Assembly (NCBI RefSeq): GCF_900078545.1
Contig: NZ_FLLS01000002.1
Span: forward strand, 1,683,404-1,747,403
Length of the DNA: 64,000 nt
Direction of reading: 5' to 3'
Source: Olegusella massiliensis
GTDB lineage: Bacteria > Actinomycetota > Coriobacteriia > Coriobacteriales > Atopobiaceae
The notes under the pieces were generated by a model, which had not been told where the DNA came from, did no database searches, and saw only the letters and a program-made list of their open reading frames with translations. This document shows, piece after piece, positions 35,005 through 43,600 of this stretch. Numbering within the stretch: position 1 is the first letter of the stretch; each line of letters starts with the position of its first letter. Made by a program: the position numbers and the translations under genes.

Positions 35005-35016
35005 AACCTGCACTTG

Positions 35017-36330
35017 TTAAACAAGTAAGAAATAAAGGACAAAGGCAAAAGTTGCTACCCACATCAAAGGCTTGATCTTCTTGATTTGACCAGTTACCGC
35101 AGCAACGAGTACATAGGCAATAAAGCCCATACCGATGCCGTTGGAAATGGAGTAGGTAAAAGGAATGCCTGCAACGATCATGAATGCAGGGAAGCCCTGG
35201 AGAACATCTCGCCAGTCGATGTCAGCCACATCAGTCATCATCAAAAAGCCAACAACAACAAGAGCGCCACAGGTGGCAGCAGAGCTGATGATGGCAATAA
35301 CGGGAGAGAAGAAAGCAGCAAGAATAAAGAGTACACCCGTTGCAACAGAGGTCAAACCAGTGCGACCACCATCAGCTGCACCAGATGCAGACTCGACAAA
35401 AGTTGTAATAGAAGAAGCACCAAGCAGGCCGCCCATAGCAGCTGCAGCAGAGTCAACAATCAAAATCTCACGAATGTTTTCAACAGAGCCATCCTCATTG
35501 AGGAACTCACCCTGTTTTGCAACAGCCATAGCGGTGCCCATGGTGTCAAAGAAGTCAGACATCATCAGCGAGAAAGCAAAGACAAGCAAAACGGGGGTGG
35601 TCATCACTTTGACAATACCTGTCAAGCCGTTGGCATCAGCTAAGAAAGGTGCGCCAAAGGAAGAAAAATCGAGACCAGAAACGATGCCCGTAGGAGCCTG
35701 AGTAACGCCTAGAGGTATGCCAGCAAGCACCGCGATAAGAATGCCCCATAGCAGAGAACCGGGCACTTTTTTCACATACAAAATGATAGAAGCAACAATA
35801 GAAATCATGCCAACGATAAAGACTGGTTCAGTTACTTTACCGAGGGCAACCATAGTTGCCTCATTGGCAACGATAATGCCTCCGTCCTTAAGGCCAATCA
35901 TCGCAATAAAGAGGCCAAGACCAACGGAGATGGCATGACGCAAAGAAACAGGAATTGCATCCATGATTGCTTCGCGTAAGCCGCAAAGAACGAGCACCAG
36001 AATAGCGATGCCCTCAATGAAGACTACTGCCATTGCAGCATGCCAGTCGTTGCCAGCAATAGCGGTGAGCGAAAAGGCAACAACGGCATTGATGCCCATA
36101 CCAGAAGCACAAGCCAAGGGCCTATTAGCAAAAACGCCCATTAAGATGGTCATGAGGCCTGCACCGAGACAAGTTGCAGTGACAGCCGCAGTGACAGGTA
36201 CACCTGCAGCTGCAAGTAGCGAGGGATTGACTGCGATGATATAAGCCATCGCAAGGAATGTCGTCAGGCCAGCACGAATTTCCTGACCAGTTGACGACCC
36301 CCTCTCTGCAAACTTGAAGAAGTTCTCCAT
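35017..36330 (-). CDS. Purine permease, AzgA/PbuG type (NCS2 family)
   Basis: This 437-aa transporter is predicted to take up adenine, guanine or hypoxanthine. The N-terminus is FFKFAERGSSTGQEIRAGLTTFLAMAYIIAVNP, followed by FANRPLACASGMGINA and DFFDTMGTAMAVAKQGEFL. GASSITTFVESASGAADGGRTGL is also characteristic of AzgA-type carriers. About 12-13 membrane segments are visible. It has a GGAAGGGG-type ribosome site and its own terminator. Two hairpins in the 91-base gap to dut could affect its expression. With apt in the same window it supports purine salvage. Confidence 0.9.
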   Translation of the reverse strand: MENFFKFAERGSSTGQEIRAGLTTFLAMAYIIAVNPSLLAAAGVPVTAAVTATCLGAGLMTILMGVFANRPLACASGMGINAVVAFSLTAIAGNDWHAAMAVVFIEGIAILVLVLCGLREAIMDAIPVSLRHAISVGLGLFIAMIGLKDGGIIVANEATMVALGKVTEPVFIVGMISIVASIILYVKKVPGSLLWGILIAVLAGIPLGVTQAPTGIVSGLDFSSFGAPFLADANGLTGIVKVMTTPVLLVFAFSLMMSDFFDTMGTAMAVAKQGEFLNEDGSVENIREILIVDSAAAAMGGLLGASSITTFVESASGAADGGRTGLTSVATGVLFILAAFFSPVIAIISSAATCGALVVVGFLMMTDVADIDWRDVLQGFPAFMIVAGIPFTYSISNGIGMGFIAYVLVAAVTGQIKKIKPLMWVATFAFVLYFLLV

Positions 36331-36358
36331 TACTTTCCCCTTCCCTTTTTGGAAAACA

Positions 36359-36409
36359 TGCTGTCAAACCTAAAAGACAGCAGTATTTCAAGGCACGCCA
36401 GCCGCGCCT
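36359..36409 (-). promoter_or_regulatory. Two hairpins in the leader of the purine permease gene
   Basis: Read on the minus strand, AGGCGCG pairs with CGTGCCT (36409-36403 with 36397-36391, one G-U pair) and TGCTGTC with GACAGCA (36382-36376 with 36365-36359). They lie between the dut stop and the permease start. No known purine riboswitch core was recognised. They may be a weak dut terminator plus a leader hairpin. Confidence 0.45.
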
Positions 36410-36421
36410 CAAAATCAAGTA

Positions 36422-36871
36422 TTAATTGGTGCCACTTGATCCAAAACCAGCAGCACCACGATCCGTCTCATCAAGTTCGTCTACTTCGACAAGCTCAACA
36501 ATAGGAACTTTTTGAATAACGAGTTGTGCAATGCGTTCCCCACGCTCAATTACGAGGGGCTTATGAGGATCTAGATTAATAGCAACTACTTTGAGTTCGC
36601 CACGATAGTGGCTATCCACCAAACCAGGAGTATTTGCCATAGAAAGACCTTCGCGCAAAGAACGACCACTGCGAGGTTGGACAAAACCTGCATAGCCTTC
36701 TGGAATAGCAATGGCAAGGCCAGTAGAAACAAGTCGACGCTCAAGAGGAGCTAGAGTAAGTGATTCACTTGCACGCAAATCAAGACCTGCGTCGCCTTGA
36801 TAAGCATAGGTAGGAAGTTCAACAGAAGGATCAAGGCGCTTAATAGGCAATGAGATATGCTCAGAGGTCAC
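36422..36871 (-). CDS. dut: Deoxyuridine 5'-triphosphate nucleotidohydrolase (dUTPase)
   Basis: This 149-aa enzyme hydrolyses dUTP to dUMP and so keeps uracil out of DNA. All five trimeric dUTPase motifs are seen: DAGLDLRA, PRSGRS(L), GLVDSHYRGELKV, RGERIAQLVI and the C-terminal RGAAGFGSSG. The start codon is GTG at 36871, overlapping the nrdR stop as GTGA, so translation is coupled. The nrdR-dut pairing links two nucleotide-pool functions. Confidence 0.95.
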   Translation of the reverse strand: MTSEHISLPIKRLDPSVELPTYAYQGDAGLDLRASESLTLAPLERRLVSTGLAIAIPEGYAGFVQPRSGRSLREGLSMANTPGLVDSHYRGELKVVAINLDPHKPLVIERGERIAQLVIQKVPIVELVEVDELDETDRGAAGFGSSGTN

Positions 36872-37317
36872 TGTGCAAGACTCCTTAGCTCTTCGTAAAA
36901 TTCATCTACATCTTTAAAGTCGCGATATACAGAAGCAAATCGAACGTAGGCCACTTTGTCAATATCGCGAAGCTTAACCAAAACTAGTCTGCCAAGATCT
37001 TGAGACAAAACCTCGGTTTGTCCCTGATCTCGCAAGTCTGCTTCAATATCACCAATGAGCTCGTCGAGAGTTTCGATACTGATATTTCGTTTGACGGTAG
37101 CAGCAAGCAATCCGCGCATAAGCTTTTGGCGGTCGAAAGTCTCTTTGGTGCCATCTTTCTTGACAACAAGAAGCGGTACTTCTTCACGACGCTCATAAGT
37201 TGTAAAGCGATAGCCACACCCTACACATTCACGACGCCTTCTAATAGCATCAGCGCTTTCAGATGGACGGGAGTCAACTACTTTGGACTCCTCACAGCCA
37301 CATTTTGGGCAGCGCAT
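36868..37317 (-). CDS. nrdR: Transcriptional repressor NrdR
   Basis: This 149-aa repressor of ribonucleotide reductase genes has an N-terminal zinc ribbon (MRCPKCGCEESKVVDSRP and CVGCGYRFTTYER). The ATP-cone follows (VVKKDGTKETFDRQKLMRGL), and binds ATP/dATP. Length is standard. The start at 37317 has AAAGGAG 4 bases before and matches the family's MxCPxC beginning; the longer frame is unneeded. Its place beside the LysM gene and lexA reproduces the mycobacterial nrdR-chiZ-lexA order. Confidence 0.95.
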   Translation of the reverse strand: MRCPKCGCEESKVVDSRPSESADAIRRRRECVGCGYRFTTYERREEVPLLVVKKDGTKETFDRQKLMRGLLAATVKRNISIETLDELIGDIEADLRDQGQTEVLSQDLGRLVLVKLRDIDKVAYVRFASVYRDFKDVDEFYEELRSLAQ

Positions 37318-37451
37318 CGAGCTCCTTTGTGATAGTGCCATTAAAACCAGTCACAAACTTTACACGATGTGCAAACAAAATAAAGGCAAAAACACAAATT
37401 GAAACACTATACCTAGGGTTTGGTAACAGAAGTACATACAAGTAAGACAAA

Positions 37452-37904
37452 CTAAGCAGGAACAGATAAGTTCATTCCCACTGATAATGATTGAGCATCT
37501 ATATTATTGAGCTGCTCAATTAAACGAAGTGTCTCGGAAGTACTCATACCTTTAATCTGATGAGATTCAGAGATAGACCAGAGTGAATCCCCTGGCTGAA
37601 CCGTAGTTGTGGCATAACGAAGGTTGAGTTGAGCTGTAGCAATACGATTTGCATCTAACTGATCGCTGATATATAAACTCGCAGCAAACGTAATAACAAC
37701 AACAACTAGTGCAGCAAAAATAGTAAAGCGATACGAGCGCTGTTGAACAGTGCTTTGGTGTAAATCAGTGCGAGTTGACGGACAGCTTGTTGCGCAATCT
37801 TTACCGCCCTGGATAAGCGTAAACGTGGTGCGACGGTATTGAGGCGTCAACGCAGAAGAACCTGCCGTTTCATAGCTATAGTTTGTGTTGCTGCGGTAGT
37901 TCAT
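37452..37904 (-). CDS. LysM-domain membrane protein divergent from lexA, probable SOS cell-division inhibitor
   Basis: This 150-aa protein has a cytoplasmic N-terminus (about 1-65), one membrane helix (FTIFAALVVVVITFAASLYI) and an outside LysM domain (VQPGDSLWSISES ... LSVGMNLSVP). The layout and its position head-to-head with lexA match YneA in Bacillus and ChiZ in mycobacteria, which slow division after DNA damage. A 13/14 match to the CGAACRNRYGTTYG LexA box lies 63 bases before the start, supporting LexA control. GGAGGAG precedes the ATG at 37904. Sequence similarity to YneA or ChiZ beyond the LysM region is not evident. Confidence 0.82.
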   Translation of the reverse strand: MNYRSNTNYSYETAGSSALTPQYRRTTFTLIQGGKDCATSCPSTRTDLHQSTVQQRSYRFTIFAALVVVVITFAASLYISDQLDANRIATAQLNLRYATTTVQPGDSLWSISESHQIKGMSTSETLRLIEQLNNIDAQSLSVGMNLSVPA

Positions 37905-37966
37905 CTTTTTCTCCTCCCGTTGCTTACGCATATCTTCTCATGGCAGGTGGACACCAAAATGAGATA

Positions 37967-37980
37967 CGAACATATGTGCG
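37967..37980. promoter_or_regulatory. LexA box in the LysM-lexA intergenic region
   Basis: CGAACATATGTGCG differs at one position from CGAACRNRYGTTYG. On the minus strand it falls between possible promoter hexamers (TTGTTC and TATCTC) of the LysM gene. Confidence 0.8.
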
Positions 37981-38032
37981 TAGAACAACTGTACTCTATT
38001 ATGAATATATAAGAGAACATGTCAAGAGAAAA

Positions 38033-38071
38033 AGAACATCTGTTTTATTTTTCTTCGCAATGCTTTATACT
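38033..38071 (+). promoter_or_regulatory. lexA promoter with weaker LexA box
   Basis: AGAACATCTGTTTT (38033-38046) matches 11 of 14 positions of the LexA consensus. TATACT at 38066-38071 is a good -10, 25 bases before the lexA ATG, so the box covers the -35 region. This fits autoregulation. Confidence 0.6.
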
Positions 38072-38095
38072 GCTTTTAGCATCAAAGGAGGCGGC

Positions 38096-38740
38096 ATGAG
38101 CAACAAGCAACTGAGCAAAAGACAGCGTGCGATTTACGAATTTATCTGCAGTTATACCAAGGAGCATTCCTATCCTCCTTCGGTACGTGAAATTGGCACT
38201 GCAGTTGGCCTTGCGTCTCCCTCGACTGTTCATACGCATCTCAAGATTCTTGAGCAACATGGCTACATAACAAGGGATTCCAATAAGCCTCGCACCATTG
38301 AGGTTGTCGAAAGCGAAGATACTTCCTCGGCAAAATTAGTTGAGGTTTCTCAGGATTTGTCTGCCGATATCATTAAATTGCCGCTGGTGGGTCGTGTGGC
38401 AGCAGGTATTCCTATCTTGGCCGAGCAAAATGTTGAAGATACGCTTTCTTTGCCCACAAGCATTGTGGGAGATGCAAGTTCTTTTGTGCTTCGCGTGCAT
38501 GGCAGTTCAATGATTAACGCAGGCATTTTCGATGGCGATTATATTATTGTCAAAGAGCAGCATGATGCCCATGATGGCGAGATTGTTGTGGCTCTTATTG
38601 ATGACTCTGCCACGGTAAAAACGTTCTATCGCGAAAAAGAGCACATTCGCCTTCAGCCTGAAAATGATTTAATGCAACCCATTTATATTCGCAATCCCAC
38701 TATTTTGGGTAAGGTTACCGGCCTTATTCGTCAGATGTAA
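38096..38740 (+). CDS. lexA: LexA repressor
   Basis: This 214-aa repressor of the SOS regulon inactivates itself by cleavage when RecA filaments form. The N-terminal winged helix is KRQRAIYEFICSYTKEHSYPPSVREIGTAVGL. The cleavage site Ala-Gly is in GRVAAGIPIL, the catalytic Ser in VHGSSMINAGI, and the catalytic Lys in TVKTF. The start at 38096 has AAAGGAGG upstream; the upstream extension of the open frame covers the promoter and was rejected. It is divergent from the LysM gene and followed after 2 bases by a membrane acyltransferase-like gene. Confidence 0.96.
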   Translation: MSNKQLSKRQRAIYEFICSYTKEHSYPPSVREIGTAVGLASPSTVHTHLKILEQHGYITRDSNKPRTIEVVESEDTSSAKLVEVSQDLSADIIKLPLVGRVAAGIPILAEQNVEDTLSLPTSIVGDASSFVLRVHGSSMINAGIFDGDYIIVKEQHDAHDGEIVVALIDDSATVKTFYREKEHIRLQPENDLMQPIYIRNPTILGKVTGLIRQM

Positions 38741-38742
38741 TT

Positions 38743-39525
38743 ATGCCGAGTTACCACGCAACGCAAGATACTCATCAAGATGGCCCTAAGTCTTTACACT
38801 TGGGGCGTCTTTATACCCTAGATGCCATTCGTGGCTTCACCATCATTTCGATGGTTGTCTTTCACGCGTGTTATGATTTGCAATTCTTACAGGGAAAGTT
38901 TCTTTTTTTCTTTCAAGCACCTTTTATTGATATATGGCGCGCTTCAATATCTTGGGTTTTCCTCATAATAGCTGGCCTAAGCTGCAGCCTCTCAAGAAAT
39001 AATCTCTATAGAGCGCTCCGTTATGGTCTTTTAGCGTTTGTAATATGGCTGGCAACCACCTTGGCTGCAGTAGATGCAGCCATTAATTTTGGCATCATTT
39101 TTTGTATGGCCGTATCCACTTTTATTGCCTGGTTAATCGAACAGACCATCCTTGCAAAACGTTGGAATTATATTCAGCTTGTTGCCTGCGTCATGCTTTT
39201 CTTATTTTGTCTTCCACTTGCAGCTGGTTTTGTGAGCATAGGTCAAGTAAAACTCATGCTACCCACATGTTTATATCAAAGTGAATGGCTTTCTTGGTTA
39301 GGATTTCCTGGACCTCATTTTGTATCGGGAGATTATTATCCCCTACTTCCCTATGGCCTTCTTTATATGGCGGGAGCACATCTTGGGTGGCAATGGAAGA
39401 AATCGGAATATCCTGAGTGGCTTTTTCGATACCGCTGCAAACTGCTTGAGTGGATAGGTCGCCATCCTCTACAGATTTATATCCTCCATCAGCCTATCAT
39501 TTTGTTGCTCTGCTATGCCTTATAA
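38743..39525 (+). CDS. DUF1624/HGSNAT-like membrane acyltransferase
   Basis: This 260-aa membrane protein has about seven helices. The start (LYTLDAIRGFTIISMVVFHACYDLQFL) matches the heparan-alpha-glucosaminide N-acetyltransferase-like (DUF1624) family, which is related to acyltransferases acting on surface glycans. The Arg in DAIRG and the His in VFHACYD are typical. HPLQIYILHQP near the C-terminus is also conserved. The substrate is unknown. It lies 2 bases after lexA and may be co-transcribed. Its stop shares the six bases TTATAA with the hflX stop on the other strand. Confidence 0.82.
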   Translation: MPSYHATQDTHQDGPKSLHLGRLYTLDAIRGFTIISMVVFHACYDLQFLQGKFLFFFQAPFIDIWRASISWVFLIIAGLSCSLSRNNLYRALRYGLLAFVIWLATTLAAVDAAINFGIIFCMAVSTFIAWLIEQTILAKRWNYIQLVACVMLFLFCLPLAAGFVSIGQVKLMLPTCLYQSEWLSWLGFPGPHFVSGDYYPLLPYGLLYMAGAHLGWQWKKSEYPEWLFRYRCKLLEWIGRHPLQIYILHQPIILLLCYAL

Positions 39526-40836
39526 CAGGTCTTTGTCAGTAGCTTTCTCCTCGATTTGGTAAGGCTGAAGTGCTGCTGCCATCTGCTTGTCGGCCTTTAC
39601 CGTGATTAACACACCACTTTGTTCGTACCTCTCACTAATCATCTGACAGCGCTCGTGTATACGAGCAAGCAAAGCTCCTCTGTCGTAGGGCACGCATGCG
39701 GTCAAAGTACTTTGCCCTGTAGCTGCTTCTTGCGCAATACGATATAACAAGCCTCGCAGTCCCCAACCCTGTTGAGCAGAGATGGCCACAGAACCAGCTT
39801 CGGTCGTTTCAATGGTATGTATCGCATCATCAGCAAGCAGATCACATTTGTTGTAAACCAAAACAGTAGGAATGTGATCGGCCTTAATCTGCTCTAATAC
39901 CTGACGCACCGCTATAATTTGCCGTTTTGCATTGGGATCCGCTGCATCTACAACAAGCAAAATAAGATCTGCAGATACAACCTCAGCGAGCGTAGACTTA
40001 AACGCTTCGACCAAAGTGGTCGGTAGCTTTTGAATAAAGCCAACCGTATCAGTAAGAGTAATTTTTCGACCTTCCTCAAGGGAAAGAGAGCGTGTTGTGG
40101 GATCTAGGGTGGCAAACAGTTCATCTTTGGCGTACACCTCAGAGCCAGTCAAACGATTCAAAATTGTTGATTTGCCAGCATTGGTATAACCCACGAGCGC
40201 AACACTCCATACACCCGAACTCCAGCGAGCTTTACTTTGTATGCTGCGTCTTTGATCAAGATTCTTAAGTTCTCGACGAAGCGTAGAAATACGTGCACGA
40301 ATCAAACGACGGTCAACTTCAAGCTGAGATTCTCCCATGCCAAAACGGCTACCAATACCGCCACGTGTGGAGTCGCCAGCAAGATGACTCCACATGCCAC
40401 GAAGTCTTGGATAGAGATATTGCAGCTGAGCTAGCTGCACCTGCAATCTACCTTCACGAGTTTTTGCATGGCGTCCAAAAATATCCAAGATGAGTGCCGT
40501 GCGGTCAATAACTTTGGTAGGTTCTCCGATAAGTCGTTCAAGATTGGACTGTTGAGATGGCGAGAGTTCGTCATCAAAAATAACAATATCAATATCAAGA
40601 GCTGCTACAAGACGCTTGAGCTCAAGAGCTTTTCCTGAGCCAATAAACGTGCGTGAAATAGGCGTATCAAGTTTTTGTGTAACGCGGGTAATAACTTCTG
40701 CACCATCAGTTTGGGCAAGTCGTTCGAGCTCATCAAGGGACTCTTCCAAGGGCCAATCACTCTTGCCTAAATCTACACCCACAATAATGGCGCGTTCAGG
40801 TACAAATTCAGTTGAGCGCAGATTAAATCTTGGCAC
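39520..40836 (-). CDS. hflX: GTPase HflX
   Basis: This 438-aa ribosome-associated GTPase rescues or splits stalled or heat-damaged ribosomes. The N-terminal HflX domain (RAIIVGVDL... and FIGSGKALELKRLV) is followed by the coiled middle region, which contains GGIGSRFGMGESQLEVDRRLI. The G domain has G1 GYTNAGKSTILN, G3 DTVGFIQKLP and G4 NKCDLL. The start codon is GTG at 40836, inside the miaA end (14-base overlap). It is the last gene of the spoVS-miaB-miaA-hflX run, an order known from many bacteria (miaA-hfq-hflX in proteobacteria). Confidence 0.94.
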   Translation of the reverse strand: MPRFNLRSTEFVPERAIIVGVDLGKSDWPLEESLDELERLAQTDGAEVITRVTQKLDTPISRTFIGSGKALELKRLVAALDIDIVIFDDELSPSQQSNLERLIGEPTKVIDRTALILDIFGRHAKTREGRLQVQLAQLQYLYPRLRGMWSHLAGDSTRGGIGSRFGMGESQLEVDRRLIRARISTLRRELKNLDQRRSIQSKARWSSGVWSVALVGYTNAGKSTILNRLTGSEVYAKDELFATLDPTTRSLSLEEGRKITLTDTVGFIQKLPTTLVEAFKSTLAEVVSADLILLVVDAADPNAKRQIIAVRQVLEQIKADHIPTVLVYNKCDLLADDAIHTIETTEAGSVAISAQQGWGLRGLLYRIAQEAATGQSTLTACVPYDRGALLARIHERCQMISERYEQSGVLITVKADKQMAAALQPYQIEEKATDKDLL

Positions 40837-41788
40837 TCAGGTCACCTGTTTCTGTAGAAAGATATGCTTTGTAAGCTCTGAGGATTTGCTTCGTTGCTTC
40901 TTCTTCGGATAGTGTTTCAAAATCAAGCCACTGTACACGCCCATCATGTTCGAACCAAGAGATTTGGCGTTTGGCGTATTGACGTGTCTTAATGATGACT
41001 TGTTCTTTTGCTTCTTTAAGCGTACAGACACCATTGAGATAGTCTAGAACTTGTCGGTAACCAATTGCTTGCTTTGAAGTAAGTGCTGTTTCCAAACCTT
41101 GTTGTTGCAAGCGAAGTACCTCATCTACTAAGCCCGCATCAAACATCTGATGGACACGCTGTTCAATGCGTTGATGTAAATGTGAACGGTCACGCTTGAT
41201 GCCCCAAATGAGACAGTCGTAATGAGTTTTGCGTGTGTGCAAGCCAGCATGTTGTTGGGCATATGAAATGCCCTCATCAGACATCTCAAGCGCTCTCACT
41301 ACACGCTTTACATTACAAGGATGGATAAGTTTGGCGCTCTCGGGATCCCGATTTTCTAGCACATGGTAGAGGGCCTCTGCTCCCTTTTGTATGGCTAACT
41401 GCTCATACGCCGCACGAGAAGCTCCCCCTGTAGAGCCTGCAGGAAAGTCCATCTCATCAATAACAGCATTGAGATACAAGCCCGTACCACCACAAAGTAC
41501 GGGAGTTTTATGAGCAGTTAGAAGATTTTCAATTTCCTTGCGTGCAGCTTTTTGAAAAAGGCGGGCTGAATATGCTTCACCGATTTCGGCTACATCAACC
41601 ATCAGCAAAGGGCAGCGTCGTTCTGAGATAGCGGTCTTAGCCGTGCCTATATCCATCCCTTTGTATATCTGCATAGCATCGATTGAAATGACAGCAGAGG
41701 TCAAGGCAAGAGCTACATTTTCAGCAAGAGAGCTTTTACCAGAAGCTGTAGGACCAACAATCGCAATAAGAGGATTGCACTGACTCAT
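40823..41788 (-). CDS. miaA: tRNA dimethylallyltransferase
   Basis: This 321-aa enzyme adds a dimethylallyl group to A37 of tRNAs that read UNN codons. It has the P-loop IAIVGPTASGKSSLAENVA, ISIDAMQIYKGMDIGTAK, PVLCGGTGLYLNAVIDEMDFP, and the tRNA-binding QAIGYRQVLDYLNG plus KTRQYAKRQISWFEHD near the end. Its start overlaps the miaB stop as ATGA, so the two enzymes acting in sequence on the same base are translationally coupled. Confidence 0.95.
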   Translation of the reverse strand: MSQCNPLIAIVGPTASGKSSLAENVALALTSAVISIDAMQIYKGMDIGTAKTAISERRCPLLMVDVAEIGEAYSARLFQKAARKEIENLLTAHKTPVLCGGTGLYLNAVIDEMDFPAGSTGGASRAAYEQLAIQKGAEALYHVLENRDPESAKLIHPCNVKRVVRALEMSDEGISYAQQHAGLHTRKTHYDCLIWGIKRDRSHLHQRIEQRVHQMFDAGLVDEVLRLQQQGLETALTSKQAIGYRQVLDYLNGVCTLKEAKEQVIIKTRQYAKRQISWFEHDGRVQWLDFETLSEEEATKQILRAYKAYLSTETGDLSAKI

Positions 41789-43155
41789 CGGGCTGCACCT
41801 ACCATGCTGCCGCGCAAATACCAGGTACGAGCCTCCTCCACGTGCACATCACAAAGCTTGCCAATAAATTCGTCAGGCATTCGTCCTTCAGGTAAATCAA
41901 ATAGCACCGTTTGATTGTGTGGGCTGTGACCCGTCAAAACTCGTGCATTACGTTTTGAAGTACCTTCTACTAAGGACTCTACCATGCGTCCCTGATAAGG
42001 AACGTTTGCCTCATAAGCACGCTGTTCAATGCGTTTAGCGAGGCGATCAAAGCGATCTTGAATTTCTTCATGAGTTGTCTTGATTTCCATACGAGCAGCA
42101 GGTGTGCCAGGACGAGGTGAATAGATAAAGGTATACGCCGTATCAAAACCTGCTTCATCTACCAGTGAAAGCGTCTCAAGAAAGTCCTCTTCAGTCTCTC
42201 CGGGAAATCCGACAATGATATCGGTAGAAAGCGTAATATCCGGTATGGCCACGCGCAAACGACGAGTCAAATCAAGATATTCATCTCTGGTATAACTACG
42301 GTTCATGGCCTTAAGAATGCGCGTTGATCCAGACTGTACTGCCAAGTGTAGCTGCGGCATTACAGCAGCGGTCTCTGCCATAGCAGCAATAGTTTCATCG
42401 CTCAGATCTTTGGGGTTAGAAGAAGTAAAGCGAATACGCTCAATTCCAGTCTTGCCTACCTCACGCAACAGCTCAGCAAAACGAGGTTTGCCATAAAGGT
42501 CACGACCATAGCTGTTGACATTTTGGCCTAACAAACAGATTTCACGTACGCCATCTGCAACGAGATGCTGACATTCATCAACAATGCGCTCTAAGATGCG
42601 ACTTTTTTCACGTCCACGCACATACGGTACGATGCAGTACGTGCAGAAGTTATTACAGCCACTCATGATGGGCACCCATGCATGAAAACTATTTGCACGC
42701 CTGCTGGGAAGCTCGGTAGAAAAGCCCCGTCCTGCTTCCTGAATATCTACCTCAGGAACATTTGAATCACGTTGAAGAGCATGTTCAATTAGCCCTGGAA
42801 GCTCAGCTATGGCACTGGTGCCAAAGACAACATCCACGCCAGGGATATGCGTCCGAATATCCTCTCCATCGCGTTGTGCAATGCAACCACCTATTGCCAC
42901 AATCCTTCGACCTGAAGGAGGTTTAGGAGCACTCACCATAGAAGATGCTTGACCATAAAGACGCTGGTCAGCATTTTCGCGTACAGCGCAGGTCATATAA
43001 ACTACAATGTCGGCTTCTTCAGGCGTAGCCACGACAATGCATCCACAACTATCTAAAAGGCCAGCTACTCGCTCGCTGTCATGGAGATTCATCTGGCAAC
43101 CGAAAGTTTTTACAAAATAAGTACGACCTGTCAAAGCGTGATTTTCTAGCGTCAT
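41785..43155 (-). CDS. miaB: tRNA-2-methylthio-N6-dimethylallyladenosine synthase
   Basis: This 456-aa radical-SAM enzyme adds the methylthio group to i6A37 made by MiaA. The N-terminal UPF0004 domain carries a 4Fe-4S cluster (FVKTFGCQMNLHDSERV, plus two more Cys). The radical-SAM core has MSGCNNFCTYCIVPYVRGREKSR (CxxxCxxC), and the C-terminal TRAM domain binds RNA. The motif form is that of MiaB rather than RimO. It overlaps spoVS and miaA by 4 bases each. Confidence 0.95.
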   Translation of the reverse strand: MTLENHALTGRTYFVKTFGCQMNLHDSERVAGLLDSCGCIVVATPEEADIVVYMTCAVRENADQRLYGQASSMVSAPKPPSGRRIVAIGGCIAQRDGEDIRTHIPGVDVVFGTSAIAELPGLIEHALQRDSNVPEVDIQEAGRGFSTELPSRRANSFHAWVPIMSGCNNFCTYCIVPYVRGREKSRILERIVDECQHLVADGVREICLLGQNVNSYGRDLYGKPRFAELLREVGKTGIERIRFTSSNPKDLSDETIAAMAETAAVMPQLHLAVQSGSTRILKAMNRSYTRDEYLDLTRRLRVAIPDITLSTDIIVGFPGETEEDFLETLSLVDEAGFDTAYTFIYSPRPGTPAARMEIKTTHEEIQDRFDRLAKRIEQRAYEANVPYQGRMVESLVEGTSKRNARVLTGHSPHNQTVLFDLPEGRMPDEFIGKLCDVHVEEARTWYLRGSMVGAAR

Positions 43156-43484
43156 AAATCAACCCCATAATCGTCAGAATGCATGACTACAGGAAGAGAC
43201 TGTGAATTACCCCCAAGAGTTATGGGATGAACATATATGGCAATACGTACTGCCGTTCGCGATTGACCGCCAATTTCGATATCGGCAAAGGTGGGAGCAC
43301 AACTAATATCAGTACCTGTAGGAATGAGAAAGCCTCGAGCAATGGCAACAGCTTTTATAGCTTGATTGACAGCACCAGCACCAACTGCCTGCATTTGGCA
43401 AGGAACGCCGTCTTTGACCATACCTGCGATAGCACCTGCTACCGATGCGGGTGAAGACTTACTTGAGACCTTCAAAAATTCCAT
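43152..43484 (-). CDS. SpoVS-family protein
   Basis: This 110-aa protein is almost entirely the SpoVS domain: MEFLKVSSKSSPASVAGAIAG, QAVGAGAVNQAIKAVAIARGFL and TGTDISCAPTFADIEIGG. SpoVS is an Alba-like putative nucleic-acid binder needed for sporulation in Bacillus but also common in non-sporulating bacteria, where its job is unclear. The 30-residue C-terminus is an unusual extension over the ~86-aa Bacillus protein. GCAGGAG precedes the ATG at 43484. The overlap with miaB suggests an RNA-related role (inference). Confidence 0.9.
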   Translation of the reverse strand: MEFLKVSSKSSPASVAGAIAGMVKDGVPCQMQAVGAGAVNQAIKAVAIARGFLIPTGTDISCAPTFADIEIGGQSRTAVRIAIYVHPITLGGNSQSLPVVMHSDDYGVDL

Positions 43485-43600
43485 TTGGTGCTCCTGCAAT
43501 CAAACTGCTGTATTTAAGTATCCAATGAGTGTGTCTATTAGTGCTACCTGCGGTATTTTATCCTACGATGAATCTAATCTATAACGCAAGCAAAAAGTAT

